Assembly (NCBI GenBank): GCA_963969365.1
Contig: OZ017753.1
Location: forward strand, 1,550,001 to 1,614,000
Source of the DNA: Asterochloris sp. CNOR1
Lineage: Eukaryota > Chlorophyta > Trebouxiophyceae > Trebouxiales > Trebouxiaceae
Length of the DNA: 64,000 nt
Direction: 5' to 3'
Below the pieces are notes generated by a model. It searched no databases, was not told the DNA's origin, and saw nothing but the letters and a program-made list of their open reading frames with translations. The translations under genes and the position numbers were made by a program. Positions 24,562 to 35,299 of the stretch are shown one piece after another (within the stretch, counting starts at the first letter, position 1; every line of letters begins with the position of its first letter).

Positions 24562-27500
24562 TCACAAGTTGGCTGAAGGAGTCACACCCATCCCTGCAGT
24601 GGCAAGCACAGGCTGCAAAAGGTCCCTCAGGAGAATCTGCTTGGCTCTGGTGTCAGGCAGGCTTGCCCAGTGCTGGCGCCACACGTGGTAGACTTTCCAG
24701 CCATCAGCCTCCAACACCCGCTGCCTGAAGACCCCCCTGGAGGTGAGGGTTCTGTGGCGATTGCGGATGCCTTGGTGGCAGGCCACCACTTCAACTGCAA
24801 CCTTCTGCAGGGGCGCTCCCACAGCCAGGTCCAGCAGACAGAGGCCTCCCGCTGCTGGGATGCCCCGCTGGGGGGTCAGGCCCTGCTGCTGCAGCAGGTC
24901 GGAGATCTCTTGGACGACCTGGGCTGCCTCTGGCACCTCCTGGGGCCGCTGCACCAGCACTCCGCGAGCCCTCCACTCAATGAGCGTGGGGAGGTTGGGG
25001 AGCTGCTGCACCCTGGCTCCCGCAGCCAGCAGGTATGCCTGCAGGCAGCGCAGTGGCTTGATCGGTGACCTGTGAGGGGGCTCTGCTGTGATGCAGCCAG
25101 CAGGTGGCAGGCTAGCTCACTGCCAAACACAGCAGCTTCGGTTGCGGCTGCAGAGCACAAGGATGTGTCCAGGGTAGCGGCAACATGCACACTTGTCCCC
25201 CGCACTCCATGCAAGCACAAGGGACTGGCAGGCCGGGTGACATCCCTGTGCACTGCATGCATTGGGCAGTTGGCTCAGGTGCTCAGAACACAGTCAGCAC
25301 GACACAGTTCACCTACCAGTCAGCTCACCTGGTAGATCCTGGCCACAGCCAGATCAGGCACCAATGTGCTGTCCTCAAGTGCCCGCCTTGGCATGCGCAC
25401 CGCATCACTCAGCAGCTCCTTGAAGAGGGGCTGCTGGAAGGCGCCTGACATGCCCATGGACCACAGTGCGGTGCTCAGCAGGGTCACATCGTCATCCTCG
25501 ACATTATTGAGCAAAATCTGCCATTCAGCAGAAGATGTGAGCTGAGCAGATGCCTGCTCACTGGTCAATTATGCACTGGTGCGTGGCTGGTTCTGCCATG
25601 TGCAGCACTCTGTTGCGCCAGCGCCCAGCTGCCTTGCCACGAGGCAAGGATAAACTGCTGGACTGCTGAGAATGGGCAGCTGACAGGAGTGCACGACGTC
25701 CTGGCAACAGATGATGCAGCCATCTTGTCCTGCCTCAGATGCATCCGTCAATGCAAACAGGCATCGGTCACCAGGGACAGTGCCATGGACTCACAAGCAA
25801 AGTTCTGTGTAGGTGGCAGCAGCAGGAGTCACACCTGCTCACGTAGGACCCCGAAGAGCGGCCCTGGGTCACAAAGCAGGCGCGTCATGCCCTGCAGCAG
25901 CGCAGCCCAGTCCTTCGACAGGAACTGCTCGGGCCGCCGCTGCACCTCTGCCACAGCAGCCTCCAGCACCGGCCCAGGGTGATATCGCAGGGCACCAAAG
26001 GCGTAGACCATGCCTCCGATGTCCTGCAGCAGGCCCTGGACCGTCAGTACAGCTACCATGCTCTGTCATATGAATGTCGGCCACCATTGGGCATGGCATG
26101 GCACCAGGGGCTCCTGGTACAGCATTGGGTGCACCTGATTTGCAGTGCAATGCAGGCTGAGCAAGCCAGAAGCACAAGGTCAGCCAATCATGCAGCCAGC
26201 TCCTGACATGCTCTGGCCCCTGCCCGCCATCAATATGATCACCCACCCCGGGCTCTGCTGTGCTCATGCGCGCTGCGAGCTGGTCCGCGGCCTGCTGCAG
26301 CTGCGACTTGGTGAGCAGACTCTCGGAGCTGTGCGCATGCCTGTAATGCGCTGCAGCCCACAGCGCCTGGCTCAAGGGGTAGAGCTCCAGCTCCTGCTTG
26401 TGCTCCAAAAGCCGAGCCTGCAGAGCAGGGGCAGACCACCTTACTGCTCAACAGGTTGCAGAGAAGCCCCAGCCGCATGCTTCTGGGTGGAAGGGTCCTC
26501 CTCACAGTGGAGCACCAATTCGTCACAGAAGCAAGGCTGAAGGCTCAAGAGTGTTGGCTGATGGCTGATGGCAGCCTTGACAAATAGCGCCTGCTGGGCG
26601 CCACTAGCAAAGTTTGAAGGTGGGAGCCAGCAACAAGATCTTACGCAGAAAGGCAGAAGCCCGTGCAAAGGCCTCAGCATGCCGTACCTGAGAGGCATGC
26701 TGCATTCATCTCACAATACAGCAACAAATTGATGAGCTTGCTACTGGCCAGAAGAAGCCAAGGAGCCTGCGCACTGTACAAGCACCAAATCGTACCATGC
26801 AGCGCCTTATGAAGTCCTGCGGCACCTCCTCATCCACCGTGGCCAAGCCCCACAGCAGGTGAGCCACATCCAGGGGGGTCAGCAAGCCCATGCACTGCTC
26901 CGACTTGGCCAGGATCAGCTGGGACAGGCGCGGCCACTCCAGCCCCAGCTGGCCCATGGACCAGGCGATGTTGGCGTAGCTCTGCACTTTCCACTGGGCA
27001 CCTGCAGGCAGCCAGGAGCCAGCCTCGCAAGAGCCTACACACCACAGGGCGTCAAGCTGGGGCTCTGACGTCTGGGCAACTCCAGAGATACAGTGCACAG
27101 GGACACTGCTGTGGCCCAAGCGGCTGACATTCCGCCCTGCGTACGCTGCGCAAGCAGAGCAATGCAGTGCCGCTGGTGCATCAGCACGGTCAAATGCAAG
27201 ACATCAACAGGTTGTCTAACACCTGCAAAGTGCTCCCAGCACTTGGAATCCCTGCACAAGCCCCCAGCAGCTCACCTGGCTGGGCCAGACTCTGAGTCAG
27301 CGCCAGCAGGATGTTCTTCAGAGCCAGCTTGGCCTGGAGGCTGTACTTCCCCAGCTTCGCAAAGCCCCAGACTATGTTGATGCAGTCGAAGTTGTTGAGC
27401 TCAGGAAGGCGCTTGTCGGCCTCGATGGCAAGCAGGCTCAGTAGGGGCCCAGGGTGGTGCCCCAGCTTTGCAAAAGCGTACATCAGGTTGCCGAGACCCT

Positions 27501-30500
27501 GCAGGATTCAGTGGTACGCTTGCGACCATCATGCCACAGTGCTATGATGATCTTCCAGTGTACTTCTCATATGTCAGCAGCAGCAACAGACTGCCAGAGT
27601 CCCAAATGACCTGACAGAGCAAGGCAGGCAACAGAGCAGTGCTACCATTAAAGAGGCAAAGGGACGGTGTGGTGTCGTGCTGAGGTCCACAGGTGTGCCA
27701 TGCAAAGCTGTCACCAGAAAGTGCCTACCTGGGGGCTGAATGTGCCCAGGAGGTCAGTGGAGCGCTTGATGACAGCCGCCAGCAAGCGAGCATCTGCAGG
27801 GGGCCCCAGATGGGCCAGCCCCACCATGGTCTGGCAGATCAGCTTGGCATCAAACTCGTCAATGCGCTCAGCGATCACCTGCATGCATCAAATGTTGACT
27901 GCTGCTGATGCTGAACTTGATGACCCAGCACTGGCCGATGCTTTGGATGTGCAGGGCTGGGACATGTGTGCCTGGTGCAGTCGAGCTGGCTGCCCGTCCA
28001 CTGGAGCCAGCAGCATGCTGGCTGGACCCCAGGGATGGGTGCAGATCTGTGGAGCAGCATATTGACTGCTGCAGAATCTGTGCCGGCCTGGATGACATTT
28101 GACAGGGTACAGTCTGCAGATGCCGCACAGGCGGCATGCAGTGTGCCAGCCCACCGGCCTCTGCTCACATCTTGATACGCCCCCAGGTTGCTGGGCCTGT
28201 GGTCCAGCCCTCCCAGGCCCCAGATGATGACAGCAAGAGAGCGGGGCGCTCCCAGGCAGGCATCTGTCTCCACATGGACTGCTAGGGCCTCCAGCAGTGC
28301 TGAACTGGGCCGGAACCTGAGATTTTTGTGGGCCGCCAGCAGCTGGGCCGCAGTCTGCAGGAGGCACAAAGGGCTGAGCATTGCCTGACAAAGTCAGAGC
28401 TGCACCCTGCGTGCCCCATGCTGGTGGCAGGGCTCCCTGGCACCTCAAGGTGGCAGGCTGTCACCAGGTCAGTAGAGAAGTCAGACAGCACCATCGACCT
28501 CGAAAGTGCGGGGACTGTGTGATAGTCTTAATGCGTCAGAAGGCAAGGCCTGCAGCTTCGATTGCTAAAGGGCTCACATGCAGGCGGCAGACAAGCGGCC
28601 TGCAGAGGGCTAGGCTGCTGGGTAAACTCACCACGGCATCAAAGCTGGACAGCATCAACATGGCTTGGTGGGACAGCTCCTGCATGAAGGCCTTGGACGG
28701 TTGATAGTCGCGATGGGCAGCGAAGGACCAGATGGCCATACTTAAGGTGGATGCCCTGCACCAAGGCAGGCACAGGCTTCTCACAATTACTGCTGGGAAC
28801 AGCCATGGGCTTGACAGTGACCTTCAGGGCTGTCCCTGCTGTGTCCATTCAGGGCAGTAGCAGCAGTCTTTGCTTGCAAGAAAGTGCCGTTGCCACCATG
28901 CAAGCGGGGATGCCTGCTAACATGTGCGCCCTGCAATCTGCCTGTTGACAAGTTGTGACAGGGTCCACCTGGAGCAAGCACTCTGGGCTGTGCCAAACTC
29001 CAGCAGGGACTCACGGTAATGTTGGCATGATCTGCATCAGCCTTGCCTCTGCTGCCTGGAGCACATGTTCATGGTCACTCAGCAGCAGGTGCCCCAGGGC
29101 ATACATCATGTTAGTCATCTCCCCCTGGTCGCAGTAAGGTATGTGGCGCAGCGCCGTGTCGCCCAGGACCTGCAGGCAAGGACAGGCAAGCTTCTGGCAT
29201 CTGGAAGGGACGGCCTGCTGCTATAGATCATGCTGCAGTGAATCTGCGAGAAACCAGGACATGCCTGGATTGACATTTGAAGCAAGCCGAGCCATGGGCT
29301 GCAATTGGGATGTGAGGATTGGAACAACATTTCCAAGCTGGTTAAGGATAGCATGCAGCTACACCTCCCACGTACTGTCTTGGGGCTCCCAGCTGCATGG
29401 AAGTAGCAGTACGCAGCACATCAGTGTGTCCACTTGGCCCTCATGTGCCAAGGCCTACTGCACACAGCTGCCATCACCACAGTGCGTCCTAGGCAGCGCC
29501 CAGCGTGCCAACCAACTGCACCTCAGCGCACCTCATGTGCACACATGCAGCAGCACCCTGCGATCCCACCTGGCGGTGGGCCCAGGGACTTGCACAGCTG
29601 CAGGGGGATTCAGTGCGCTCATCTGCTGACGTCTGGGGTCAGGGTGCTGTGCCACGCAGACACCAAAGCACTGCATGGTGGTCACCTCTGGACACAAGGC
29701 GCCCCGCTGCCGCAGAGATGCAGCAGCACCCAGCATGCATGCCTGCTGGCGTTCAGGGCCCCCCAGCTGCACACATGCAGCAAGGCCCGGTGTGCCCACC
29801 TTCTGGTGTTTGGGCGCCCTCAGCCGCACAGACGCAGCGGCGCTCAGCAGCTGCGTGGCTGCCTGGGGTGTGGGCAGCCCCTGTGCAACTGCCAGCCCCC
29901 GTTCCACCACAAGGCGAGTCATGCGCAAGTCAGCCAGGTTGTATCGCAGGTGGGAGGACACGCAGAGGGAGGCCAGCCAGGCCAGCTGTCCGGGGCGGAA
30001 GGATGGCAGCTGGGGCTCAGAGGAGGCCAGCGCAGCGCGGCCCAGGCGGGGGTGCCGACGGTTGAGTGTTCGGCTCTGGTGGGCCAGGTGCACGATCTGC
30101 AGCAGGGACGGCGATGGGATCATGAAAGCAGCGAGGCATGGCTTGGTGCACATTCAGCTCAACAAGGTGTGACTCTTGTCAGCTTGACAGCTTGACCGTA
30201 CCAGCTGGCTATGTGCTGATGGCACAGCTTGCAGGTTGACTTGGGCTGAGCATCCCTGCCGTAGGAAGGTGCCCAAAGCCAATCACAGACCCTGACAAGC
30301 AGTGCAGCTGCTCACATGGCACAGGTAGGCTGGGGTGAACAGGTCAGCGCGCCCTCGTTCTAGCTGCATCTGCAGGGCTGACGCTGTGACTGAGATGCAG
30401 GCCACCAGGTCCTCTGACTCCTCGCGATGCCAGTTGTCCAGGGTCACCAGGGCAGAAAGCAGGCTGATGACAGCCTGCACAGCAGAGCAAGTCAGATCTC

Positions 30501-31649
30501 TGCAACGGGTATGTGTCGGCCATGACAGCTTGGGCAGGGGCCACTCAGCATTCCTTGCAACAGGTGCCTGCAGAACTCAGTCGCCTGGGGGTCATGCATG
30601 AAGACAGGGGACAGACGCCCGCAGGCTGGGACACACCTTCCTGTGTAGGGGAGCCACCAGAAGCAAGCTGGCTGGCAGCTGAGTGCTGCTGCTACTCACC
30701 GTGGGCGCCATGGCGGCCGGCTGCAGGGCCCAGGGCTCCTTCAGGACGCCAAAGATGGCGTGCTGCAGCACCCGCTGCCGCTCCGCCAGCGGCCGCTCCT
30801 CATAGAGAGTCAGCAGAGTCATGGGCAGGGCAGCCACAGCGGCTGGCTGCAGCTGCTCCGCATCCCGTGCGAGCTGCAGCAGGGGCAGCAACTACCTCAT
30901 CATCAGCAGCACAGCCTCAGCTCCAGCAGCCTGCAGTCCATGCTGGGTCACGGGCAAAGCAGCAGCCTGCCACTGCTTTGCATTCGGTGTTAGCTGCACC
31001 TTGAAGCAAGGAGAAGCGCCATTGGCAACCCCATCAGCCATGTGCAGTGCATGCAGAATCATGGGCAGGGCAGTCGGCTGGTTGCGGCTGCTGTGCAAGT
31101 TGCTAGCATGGGCACAGGGACCTGAGCACAGCTAACAGCAGCATGCCGTGCATACAGCGTCAGGGGCAGGGCAGCAATGGCAGCTGGCTCCTGCAGCTCT
31201 GCGTCTCGCTGAAGCTGCAGGATGCGCACAAGATGGGACCCATAGCAACTCAGCAATGCGTGCACAGTGCAGCGGGCAGCAGTGCTGCATGCCTGTCACT
31301 GCAAACTGCAGCCATGCTCACAGACCACCGATGGGGAAACTGTGCCAGCACATCTGCAGGGGTTATGCACCTCCCAGAGGTCCTCAATCGACCTTGCATC
31401 CCTCAGCTTTCTCTGAAACTCTGCATCTGCCATCCTGACAAGGTCCTCCCTGCGATAGTCCTGCCTGCCAGCGGAGGAGCTGAGGGCTGAGGACATGGCA
31501 CTGCTGCCATGTGGTTGCTGCTGCGGTGCCTGCCTCGGCCTTCGGGGCTCGCCTGTATGCTGTGCAGGAGGAGCAGGCTCCTCCTGCCGTCGGCGCTTGT
31601 TCTGCCTGGCAGGGCGCCTCCTTGCCTGTTTGGGCCTGGCAAACTGCGC
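24562..31649 (-). CDS. Octotricopeptide-like repeat protein with C-terminal RAP domain (organelle RNA metabolism)
   Basis: Exons, 5' to 3': 31649-31371, 30873-30700, 30474-30316, 30096-29800, 29169-29015, 28755-28632, 28354-28169, 27878-27729, 27498-27276, 27001-26796, 26417-26247, 26035-25835, 25517-25329, 25038-24562; about 996 residues plus an unresolved N-terminus. A possible extra exon lies near 26600-26450. The N-terminal part is basic (ARPKQARRRPARQNKRRRQ), consistent with a transit peptide plus linker. The body has helical repeats of the form xxIAWSxxxLG: INIVWGFAKLGKY, YANIAWSMGQLGLEWP, LSMAIWSFAAHRDYQP, LAVIIWGLGGLDHRP, AHLLWGLATVDEEVP. The end carries a RAP domain (VAVEVVACHQGIRNRHRTL, then VLEADGWKVYHVWRQHWASL). 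Such OPR/RAP proteins bind specific chloroplast or mitochondrial transcripts for processing, stability or translation. The target RNA cannot be read from sequence. Two introns contain tandem exon-fragment arrays. Confidence 0.85.
29631..29840 (-). repeat. ~57-60 bp degenerate tandem array next to a RAP-gene donor site
   Basis: Units begin near 29631, 29691, 29751 and 29808. The last is the functional exon end (fwd tttgggcgccctcagccgca) and the others are altered versions (gttcagggccccccagctgc; gacacaaggcgccccgctgc; gtctggggtcagggtgctg). Weaker copies appear to continue leftward to about 29378. Confidence 0.65.
30805..31218 (-). repeat. Four copies of a RAP-gene exon segment at ~100-130 bp spacing
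   Basis: The functional exon (from 30873 downward) encodes LARDAEQLQPAAVAALPMTL. The minus strand of 31150-31218 encodes LQRDAELQEPAAIAALPLTL. Two more decayed copies centre on 30960 and 31070. A shared core (fwd gtcatgggcagggcag and variants) recurs near 30818, 30946, 31058 and 31159. All four lie in one intron plus its downstream exon. Confidence 0.75.
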
Positions 31650-31957
31650 CTGCAGTTCTATTATGGTTCAGGCTGCTGCTCCTCAGAACCAGCACAAAAC
31701 TTGCAGTGTCTCCATTGACAGGGCATGCCTCACCGGCGCTGATGAGGGACTTGATTGAGCTGCGGCCAGGGGTAGTGACCTTCGTGTTCTGGGAGTGATT
31801 ATGCAGCTGGGCAGAACTTCAGGGCCAAAGCCACTCAGCATCAATAAGAAGGCCAAGTGCTGAGTACCAAAGCAGCAGTTTGCAGCGATGGCGAGTGCAG
31901 ATCTGGCTAGACAGCAAGTAGACAAATAATGAGGAAATGCTCTTGCAGTTTCGCAAA
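31650..31957. promoter_or_regulatory. Divergent intergenic region between RAP gene and FHA gene
   Basis: About 300 bp separates the first recognised RAP-gene exon from the FHA-gene start. It must hold the FHA promoter and probably the missing 5' exon or promoter of the RAP gene. No motif is recognised with confidence. Confidence 0.35.
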
Positions 31958-34056
31958 ATGCCATCACACGACATGCCTGCTGGGAAACGAGAATCAGGTG
32001 AGGCTTTGCATGGTCACTGCGCTTTCTGATGATTTTCATGCAGCAGTCAACCTAGCTTGTCTGCCACGTGATGCAGAGAGGGAGCCAGAGGAGGAGCACA
32101 TTGCAAAGCGTCTGAGGAGTCAGTCAGGACCCAGCAAGTTGCCAAACGGAACCACACAACCGGACCCCTTCTTTGACAATGCTGAGCTGGAAGCCATCCC
32201 AGAGCAAGGTGAATTGCAGTAGATGGCCTCATGAGTATGCGAGGACCCGCTGTTGGCAGCTCCTAACACCTCATCTGCGCATGCTGCCTTATGTGTCCAC
32301 ACTTCTTCCAGGTCTGAAAGACAACACGCCTGAGACACTCACTGAGGATCAGGTCCTGCAGCGGCGAGCTGCACGAATGAAAAAGCTGCAGCAGAAGTAC
32401 CAGGTAACAACTTGCTGGAGATGACGTCCTGTACGATGCACAAGAGTGCTGCATGCATGCAGCAAGGTCACTTTGCTCTGCCTGGCACAACTGGCTGCCA
32501 TGCATGCCAGCGCTTCAGTCTGCCTGACTGCAGCTGGTGGTCCTGCCCTTACTTCTGCTGCATGCACACTGCTGAAGCAAAGCTCAGGCCATGCCCTGAC
32601 TTGTGGTGCCTTTCCATGACACAGCACACCGTACCCCTGCTGCGTATCTGCCTACAGCAGGGAGACTTTCAGCCTGCTCAGTGTGGGCCGGGGTCCCAGG
32701 CATGCAGCAGAACTCCTTCAGCCTGCCTGACTCCTGCTGGCCTCTCCTGCCTGCAGCAAGAGTACTTCAGCCTGCTCTGCGAGGTCCAGGTGCGCCGCCG
32801 GGTGCCCAGGGAGCCCTCATCCCCCCGCAGGAGGGACCCTGATGCCCCTGCCAGCCTGGAGGAGCTCTGGCAGCGGCAGCAGCAGGAGGAGCAGGGCGTT
32901 CAGCAGCCTGCCTGCAACGGCAGGGTTCAGGGCAGCATGGAGAATGGGCAGGGGCCAGCCAAACGAGTGCGCTTCATGGGCGCACAGGCAGAAGGTAGCT
33001 CAGAGCGCAGTGGCGGCAGTGCCCAGGTGGGCCAGTGCTGTTTGCAATGATTTCCTGGGCAGTGTAGATGACAACTCCTCAGCTATGAGGCTGGCAGAAC
33101 TGCTGGATGCTTGTGCCAAGCTGTGCGCAAGTTGCCCCTGTAGGCTATGCCCACAAGTCTGAAGACAAACGTGACTGCGCTCTGCAGGCCCTGCCCACTG
33201 CTCTGGAGGCTGAGGGGCTGCTGGCTAGCTGCATGTGCTGAGACATAGCTTTAAATGTCTGCACCTGCAGAGCTTTTGACAATCCAGGATTCAGAAAGGA
33301 TTGCTGTGCGTAAGCGTTCTGTCACTACATGCTCTGTTCAATGAGCAATGCCTCTTGTCCCACTTCAGGCCCTGCCCACACTTCAAGAGGCGGAGAGGCT
33401 GCTGGCCAGCGCCGAGCAAGCCGGTGTACCCGCCAGCAGGCAGATGGTTGTGGAGCAGCGGAACAAGTTCAGGCAGTGCCTGCCTGAGCTGAGCCGGCTG
33501 GAGCAGACTGCCTCCACGGCCACAGCCCGCGAGTTGGATGCCTGCCAGGCGCTGGCTTGTCTCAGCTCTCGGCGCTGCAGGTGGCTGGTCAAGCTGTCTG
33601 CAGTCACCCTTGGCAGGAGCACAACCAGCCATGGAGAGGTGAAGGCTAAAGCTGCCTCTGCTTTGCTGCCATGTGCTAGCCAGATTGTCCAACCATGCTT
33701 GGCTCTGTTGTAGTGCTGCTGCTTTGTGAAGCTCTGTGCAACAGCTGAATGCACATGGCTGCAAACTCTGCCGCGTACTTGTGCTGCAGGTGGACATTGA
33801 CCTTGCAGCCGAGGCAGATGCCCACAAAGTCAGCCGACAGCAGGCGCAGCTGTCCCTCCATGCAGACGGCGTCTTTCGGCTCTGTAACGTGGGGAGACGT
33901 ACAGTTTTTGTCAATGGCAAGCCGCTAGGGCGATTTGACAGCACACGCTTGGAGCACCTCAGTCTGATTGATGTGGGCAACATTCAGCTGTTGTTCATGC
34001 TCAATCAGCTCGCAGTGGGCAGGCTAGTCACCCGCTCTGCCAATGTAACATTATAA
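31958..34056 (+). CDS. FHA-domain protein, microspherule protein 1 (MCRS1)-like
   Basis: Exons 31958-31997, 32077-32208, 32312-32403, 32757-33026, 33369-33638, 33790-34056; 356 residues. The start is MPSHDMPAGKRES. A nuclear-looking basic stretch (AKRLRSQSG) and a charged region (ERRAARMKKLQQKYQ-like helix, residues about 65-90) follow. The last exon is a C-terminal FHA domain: VDIDLAAEADAHKVSRQQAQ (the conserved R-Q loop), LSLHADGVFRLCNVGRRTVF, VNGKPLGRF, then FMLNQLAVGRLV. This arrangement, FHA at the extreme C-terminus with VDIDL at its start and a closing FxxNQ, is that of MCRS1 and plant homologues. Those are subunits of INO80/NSL-type chromatin complexes, so a nuclear phosphothreonine-reading role is likely. 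Introns 3 and 4 contain decayed copies of the following exons. Confidence 0.83.
32464..32790 (+). repeat. ~50-bp tandem copies of FHA-gene exon 4 start
   Basis: The real exon starts at 32757 (cag then caagagtacttcagcctgct). Degenerate copies follow an AG at 32708 (cagaactccttcagcctgcc) and 32658 (cagggagactttcagcctgc), a ~50-bp period. More decayed versions appear at about 32508 and 32464. Confidence 0.75.
33188..33238 (+). repeat. Decayed copy of FHA-gene exon 5 start in the preceding intron
   Basis: After ctgcag, 33188-33238 would encode ALPTALEAEGLLASC. The real exon at 33369 encodes ALPTLQEAERLLASA. About 40 of 51 bases are identical by my count. The copy is 181 bp upstream of the functional exon. 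Confidence 0.85.
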
Positions 34057-34209
34057 AGAACATGGCCCCTCCCACAAAAGCAGATGTAACAGCTCTATGG
34101 ACGTCAGGATAACACCAGAAGGCCAAATCCTGACAGCCATGGTAGTCAAGTTCCCCACATAATTTCATGTGGAACGTGTGCACTCACTAGTACTCACTCT
34201 CTGTCATGC

Positions 34210-34995
34210 TCAGCAGAACAAGCTCATGCTGCTGAGTACCTTTCTGCTCAGCAGCTGAAACCTCAGTGGCAGCCTTGTGCTGACATTCCTGGCCCTCAGT
34301 GGCAGGCCAGAGCTGTGCATCATGCAGCTGCTGTGCAGCATGGTCCTGCGCTTCATCTCAGCCTCAGCGCAGGCTTTCACAGCTGCCTCGCTGTCCGTGC
34401 ACATCTTGCCAGCCTGCTCATCAGCACACTGACCTACTTCCTCTAGCCATGCTTCTAAAACCTCAGGCGCTCATCTGCTGCAGCTGCCCTGGCTGCAGCA
34501 GCAGTGGCCTCGGCATTAGCAGCCCTCAACGGCCTGCAGCATGTAGCTCCTGAAGCACAGGACCTGGTTTGTCCAGGCTGCTTTGGCTCTCAGCAACCTC
34601 CTCCTGCTTCGCTGCCTACATTGCCATTCCCGCGTCTCAACGGCAGCAGCCTCTGCTTGGGCATTAGCCTGCTGCGCTGCGGCACGTTGTACTCCTGCAT
34701 CTGCTGGTAGGAGTTGCGTCAGATACCATGTCAGAATGTGGCTTGAGGCTGGCCCCCAGCCTCACGTGCTACAACTGACAAAGCAGCAAAGCAGTCCTCG
34801 TCCAGCCCTGTAGCAGGGACCAGGGGGATTTTGAGCAGCAGCCGTAGGAATAAGAATTAATGTCAAAATGCCTACCTCAGAGCTTGAGTCTAAACCATCT
34901 TCACTACATTCAGAGTCCCCTATGGCCCTGTCCGGAGCTCCGGCATTGTAAAAGCTTCTATGGTGGCATACATGTGCGCTTATCAGGTTAAACAA
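34210..34995 (-). CDS. Possible Ala-rich coiled-coil protein gene, weak
   Basis: The 1.2-kb gap between the FHA gene and the CDPK (34057-35299) is mostly featureless. On the minus strand it holds scattered open pieces with helical, Ala/Glu-rich composition: AAAQQANAQAEAAAVETREW (~34640), AANAEATAAAARAAADERLR (~34480) and DSEAAVKACAEAEMKRRTML (~34390). An upstream open piece around 34930 reads RAIGDSECSEDGLDSSSEV. Suitable ctgcag acceptors occur, but I could not build a complete phase-consistent chain. It may be a small coiled-coil gene, a decayed one, or biased intergenic sequence. No function is assigned. Confidence 0.2.
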
Positions 34996-35299
34996 ATCTC
35001 AGCAACCTCTCCTACTACAATGAGTGTTGCTTGCTGTGCGATGCAGTCAACAACTCGAGACAACGAATGGAGGCTGCGAAGGCTCAGCTGTGCGTGTAAC
35101 CACCACCTGCCGGGCAGCACAGATTTCGTTTTGCCAAAGGAAGGGGTTGCCATCTATTTGTGACTTACCTGCAGGACAGGCAGGCATGGCTACAGGCAAT
35201 CCTTGGCAGCGCTGTGCAGCCTGTTTGAGACAGAAATGATTCACCGCGCCTGATGCTGGGCGGCATGGCATCCATACAGCCCTGCTAATCAAGGAGGGT

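Noticed and set aside
26450-26640. Additional RAP-gene exon (QALFVKAAISHQPTLLSLQP)
   Set aside because: It is coding-like and in a plausible place, but the following intron would be under 40 nt and no good donor fits, so it is mentioned only as possible.
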